Shown: one piece after another, positions 61,742 through 64,000 of the stretch
How positions within the stretch are numbered: the stretch's first letter is position 1
Layout: each line of letters starts with the position of its first letter
Source of the DNA: an uncultured Gemmiger sp.
GTDB lineage: Bacteria > Bacillota > Clostridia > Oscillospirales > Ruminococcaceae
Length of the DNA: 64,000 bases
Assembly (NCBI GenBank): GCA_944382835.1
Contig: CALWNP010000004.1
Span: 20,462 to 84,461, forward strand
Direction of reading: 5' to 3'
Notes under the pieces: model-generated
Seen by the model: the letters and a program-made list of their open reading frames with translations, nothing else
Database searches by the model: none
What the model was told of the DNA's origin: nothing
Program-made: the position numbers and the translations under genes

Positions 61742-62518
61742 ATGGCCTCGCTGGCCGAACAGTTTGAAGTTCTTTCCGGGCTCGCCAAAAGTGGTGCGCA
61801 CCTGAGCTTCGGACAGGACTTCTTTGTCAAGTTTTACCAGGCATTCCTGCTGTCCAACCGCTGGCAGCAGTACATCGAAGGTGTGGGCACCACCCTTGTG
61901 GTCACTGCCATCGCACTGATCATCGGTGTGATTCTGGGCGGGGTTGTGGCGCTGGTGCGCACTGCCCACGACCAGCAGCGCCACAGCCATCGCAACTTCC
62001 TTTTGGGGGTTGTCAACCAGATCTGCAAGATCTACACCACCGTAATCCGCGGCACCCCCATGATGGTGCAACTGCTGATCATGGGTATGGTGGTTTTTGC
62101 CAGCAGCCGCAACTTTACCGTGGTCGGTGCCCTGACCCTGGGCATCAACTCGGGGGCATATGTCTCCGAGATCATCCGCGGCGGCCTGATGGGGGTGGAC
62201 CCCGGCCAGATGGAAGCCGGCCGCAGCCTGGGCCTGAACTACATGACCACCATGGTGACCATCGTCATCCCTCAGGCGGTCAAATCCATCCTGCCGGCAT
62301 TGGGCAATGAGTTCATCATTCTGCTCAAGGACACCTCGCTGATCACCGTCATCGGCGGCAAGGAACTGCTGTATGCGGCACAGGGCGTCATGAACCGTAC
62401 CTACGAAGCCATGTTCCCGCTGCTGGGCACTGCGGTGATCTACCTGATCCTGGTCATGATCTTCACCTGGCTGCTGGGCAAACTGGAAGGGAGGCTGAGA
62501 CAGAGTGATCGTCGTTAA
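61742..62518 (+). CDS. Polar amino acid ABC transporter permease
   Basis: This 258-residue membrane protein has about five spans and the His/Glu/Gln-type permease signature: [16 protein letters not shown] near the N terminus, [12 protein letters not shown], and the EAA loop [15 protein letters not shown] with [20 protein letters not shown] 61742 has AGGAG 6 nt upstream. It overlaps the ATPase gene by 14 nt. The 115 nt before it hold only a weak repeat-like stretch. Confidence 0.94.
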   Translation: MASLAEQFEVLSGLAKSGAHLSFGQDFFVKFYQAFLLSNRWQQYIEGVGTTLVVTAIALIIGVILGGVVALVRTAHDQQRHSHRNFLLGVVNQICKIYTTVIRGTPMMVQLLIMGMVVFASSRNFTVVGALTLGINSGAYVSEIIRGGLMGVDPGQMEAGRSLGLNYMTTMVTIVIPQAVKSILPALGNEFIILLKDTSLITVIGGKELLYAAQGVMNRTYEAMFPLLGTAVIYLILVMIFTWLLGKLEGRLRQSDRR

Positions 62519-63221
62519 AGATCTGAAAAAGCAATACAACGGTCTCCAGGTGCTCAAGGGGGTAAACCTGACCATCAACAAGGGGGATGTGGTTTGCCTG
62601 GTGGGACCTTCCGGCTGTGGTAAGTCCACCTTCCTGCGCTGCCTCAACCGTCTGGAAGAGCCGGACGGCGGTACCGTCACCCTGGACGGCAAGGAAATCA
62701 CCGAAAAGGACATCGACGCGGTGCGTGCCAAGATGGGGATGGTGTTCCAGCATTTCAATCTTTTCCCCCATCTGACGGTGCGCAAGAACATCACCCTGGC
62801 GCCGGTCAAGCTCAAGCGGATGAGCCAGAAGGAAGCGGACCAGACGGCCCTCAAGCTGTTGGAGCGCATTGGTCTGGCTGACAAGGCAGACAGCTATCCC
62901 AACATGCTGTCCGGCGGTCAGAAACAGCGGATTGCCATTGTGCGTGCCCTGGCCATGAACCCCGAGGTGCTGCTCTTTGACGAGCCCACCAGCGCCCTGG
63001 ACCCCGAGATGGTGGGGGAGGTTCTGGAACTGATGAAGGAACTGGCCCACAGCGGTATGACCATGGTGGTGGTGACCCACGAGATGGGCTTTGCCCGGGA
63101 GGTGGCCAACCGGGTCATCTTCATTGATGAGGGCAAGGTCCAGGTGGACAAGCCGCCGCAGGAGTTCTTCAAGGATCCCGAGAACCCCCGCCTCAAGGCG
63201 TTCCTTTCCAAAGTTCTGTAA
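62505..63221 (+). CDS. Polar amino acid ABC transporter ATP-binding protein
   Basis: This 238-residue ATPase has Walker [10 protein letters not shown], the Q loop [11 protein letters not shown], signature LSGGQKQR, Walker [15 protein letters not shown] and the switch His in [10 protein letters not shown]. This is the GlnQ/ArtP type. The GTG start at 62505 overlaps the permease gene by 14 nt. It completes the three-gene transporter. Confidence 0.96.
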   Translation: MIVVKDLKKQYNGLQVLKGVNLTINKGDVVCLVGPSGCGKSTFLRCLNRLEEPDGGTVTLDGKEITEKDIDAVRAKMGMVFQHFNLFPHLTVRKNITLAPVKLKRMSQKEADQTALKLLERIGLADKADSYPNMLSGGQKQRIAIVRALAMNPEVLLFDEPTSALDPEMVGEVLELMKELAHSGMTMVVVTHEMGFAREVANRVIFIDEGKVQVDKPPQEFFKDPENPRLKAFLSKVL

Positions 63222-63256
63222 AATACTTGCGGTATTTTATGGTGTGAGTTTTAGAA

Positions 63257-63297
63257 AAAGGCAGATGCAGCCATTGCGGGGCCGCATCTGCCTTTGT
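63257..63297 (+). terminator. Terminator after the amino acid transporter, possibly bidirectional
   Basis: AAAGGCAGATGC (63257-63268) pairs with GCATCTGCCTTT (63284-63295), with extra pairing GCAGCC/GGGGCC near the loop. A further AT-rich hairpin TAAAATAC/GTATTTTA lies at 63219-63239, over the stop codon. It can also serve the convergent carbonic anhydrase gene. Confidence 0.82.
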
Positions 63298-63312
63298 TGG
63301 TTGTTGGAAAAA

Positions 63313-63834
63313 TTACCGGGAAGTCTCGGCAGCATGGCGTTTGGCCATGGTGACATACCCGGCGGTGTTGACCTGGTTGGCGCTGGCCACTTCGGGGCGG
63401 ACAGGACCATGAATTTTGGCCGGCACCCCGATGGCCAGCATTCCGTCGGGAACCACCATCCCCTCAGTGACCAGGGTACCTGCCGCTACCACCGCCCCGG
63501 CACCGATCACCGCCCGATTGAGGACGGTGGCGTGCATCCCGATCAGGGCGCCATCCTTCACAGTGCAGCCGTGCACCAGGGCACTGTGGCCGATTGTGAC
63601 GTTGTCGCCCACCACCACGTCCTCATGGGTGCCGGTGTGGAGCACCGCGTTGTCCTGGACATTGGTGCCGCTGCCCACCACAATCCGGCCGGTGTCAGCC
63701 CGCAGCACCGCGCCATACCAGACGCTGGCGTCCCGCCCCAGGGTGATGTCTCCAATCAGGGCTGCGGTTTCGGCCACAAATGCGGCCTCGGTTGTGCAGG
63801 GCGTCTTGCCGCCCAGAGATTTCAGGAAGGCCAT
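63313..63834 (-). CDS. Gamma-class carbonic anhydrase-like protein
   Basis: This 173-residue protein is a left-handed beta-helix of hexapeptide repeats with the three zinc histidines of the gamma-carbonic anhydrase family in VLHTGTHED and NVTIGHSALVHGC. Members interconvert CO2 and bicarbonate or act as acyltransferase relatives (PaaY/YrdA). I chose ATG 63834; the longer frame to 63879 adds 15 residues without family support. Length matches the family (~170). Confidence 0.88.
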   Translation of the reverse strand: MAFLKSLGGKTPCTTEAAFVAETAALIGDITLGRDASVWYGAVLRADTGRIVVGSGTNVQDNAVLHTGTHEDVVVGDNVTIGHSALVHGCTVKDGALIGMHATVLNRAVIGAGAVVAAGTLVTEGMVVPDGMLAIGVPAKIHGPVRPEVASANQVNTAGYVTMAKRHAAETSR

Positions 63835-63890
63835 GCAGCCCACCGCCTTTCGTTTTACTCTGCCCTGATTGTACTCCATCCACCCGAAAA

Positions 63891-63919
63891 TTGCAAAAAT
63901 TCCTTGAAACTGATATAAT
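63891..63919 (+). promoter_or_regulatory. Promoter just upstream of the group II intron start (TTGCAA-17-TATAAT)
   Basis: TTGCAA (63891-63896) and TATAAT (63914-63919) are 17 bp apart. Transcription would start near 63926, a few bases before the intron-like GTGCG at 63930. Confidence 0.72.
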
Positions 63920-63929
63920 CCGCGTGGGG

Positions 63930-64000
63930 GTGCGCCAGTTCGGTGCAGGTAATACAGTCTGGTGAAAGACCAGACCCGGCAAAGCGTAGCGAGCAGCCGG
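63930..64000 (+). mobile_element. 5' end of a group IIC intron (runs out of the window)
   Basis: From 63930 the sequence starts GTGCGCCAG, fitting the group II intron 5' consensus GUGYG. It then shows, in the order recalled for the Oceanobacillus iheyensis group IIC intron: GGTGCAG, AATA, a stem with GGTGAAAGACC, GGCAAAGCGTAGCG and AGCC. The rest, including any reverse transcriptase gene, is outside the window. A cobalamin riboswitch was considered and does not fit. The match rests on memory of one reference sequence. Confidence 0.68.

Noticed and set aside
63930-64000. Cobalamin riboswitch, RNase P RNA or tmRNA at the right edge
   Set aside because: The GGTGAAAGaCC stem recalls cobalamin riboswitches, but the CCGCCACTGT core is absent; RNase P needs GAGGAAAGTCC and tmRNA a TTCGAC block, neither present. 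The group IIC intron order fits better.
1-64000. CRISPR arrays, IS elements, tRNA or rRNA genes
   Set aside because: I looked for regular spaced repeats, transposase motifs, cloverleaf ends (CCA, GGTTCRANTCC) and rRNA cores in the gaps and found none; most gaps are too short.

Overview
The window reads as chromosomal DNA of a GC-rich, anaerobic, Gram-positive clostridium, most likely Oscillospiraceae/Ruminococcaceae of the Faecalibacterium-Gemmiger-Subdoligranulum type. This is an inference from gene content: an IspH-ribosomal protein S1 fusion, a FeoA-FeoB fusion with a Cys-rich FeoB partner, YqeG, a CD1247-type protein beside efp, and paired 6-phosphofructokinases with a PPi-type signature. 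There is no lipopolysaccharide assembly set. Genes are tightly packed, often with 1-14 nt overlaps, and promoters are of the sigma-A type (TTGNNN-17-TANNNT). I saw no rRNA, tRNA, CRISPR array or IS element.

Layout. 1-6261 (+): end of a glycan operon (epimerase, sugar isomerase, two family 2 glycosyltransferases, FAD oxidoreductase, GT-C-like membrane protein). 6248-11344 (+): flavoprotein, cmk, plsC, ispH-rpsA fusion, GtrA. 11360-13134: small membrane protein, deoC, ZIP transporter. 13192-16713: lipoprotein and two-component system. 16756-23917: YqhQ-like protein, prmC, recA-recX, rimO-pgsA, cysS. 24069-27068: double GT-C membrane glycosyltransferase. 27154-30928 (-): two tandem phosphofructokinases and a Cof-type HAD phosphatase. 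31093-34939 (+): acyltransferase-like membrane protein, rpsU, yqeG, nfo, efp, CD1247-like protein.

35260-57571 (-) is dominated by surface glycan assembly in two transcription units. The upstream one (about 57571 to 46642) begins with a PPK2 kinase followed by nine glycosyltransferases. The downstream one (promoter at 46533-46561, running to 35656) begins with an ABC-2 polysaccharide exporter and carries a polysialyltransferase-like enzyme, a KdsB-like CMP-sugar synthetase, a DmpG-like aldolase with an extra C-terminal domain, a KdsC-like phosphatase, a DUF2142 membrane protein, two more glycosyltransferases and a DUF2304 protein. Together they look like a system that makes, CMP-activates, transfers and exports a keto-deoxy (ulosonic) acid glycan in a Gram-positive, using an unusual aldolase. 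This is the most interesting content of the window.

57717-60324 (-) is the ferrous iron uptake unit. 60763-63221 (+) is a polar amino acid ABC transporter with candidate ArgR operators. 63313-63834 (-) is a gamma-class carbonic anhydrase. The last ~70 bases match the 5' end of a group IIC intron that runs out of the window.
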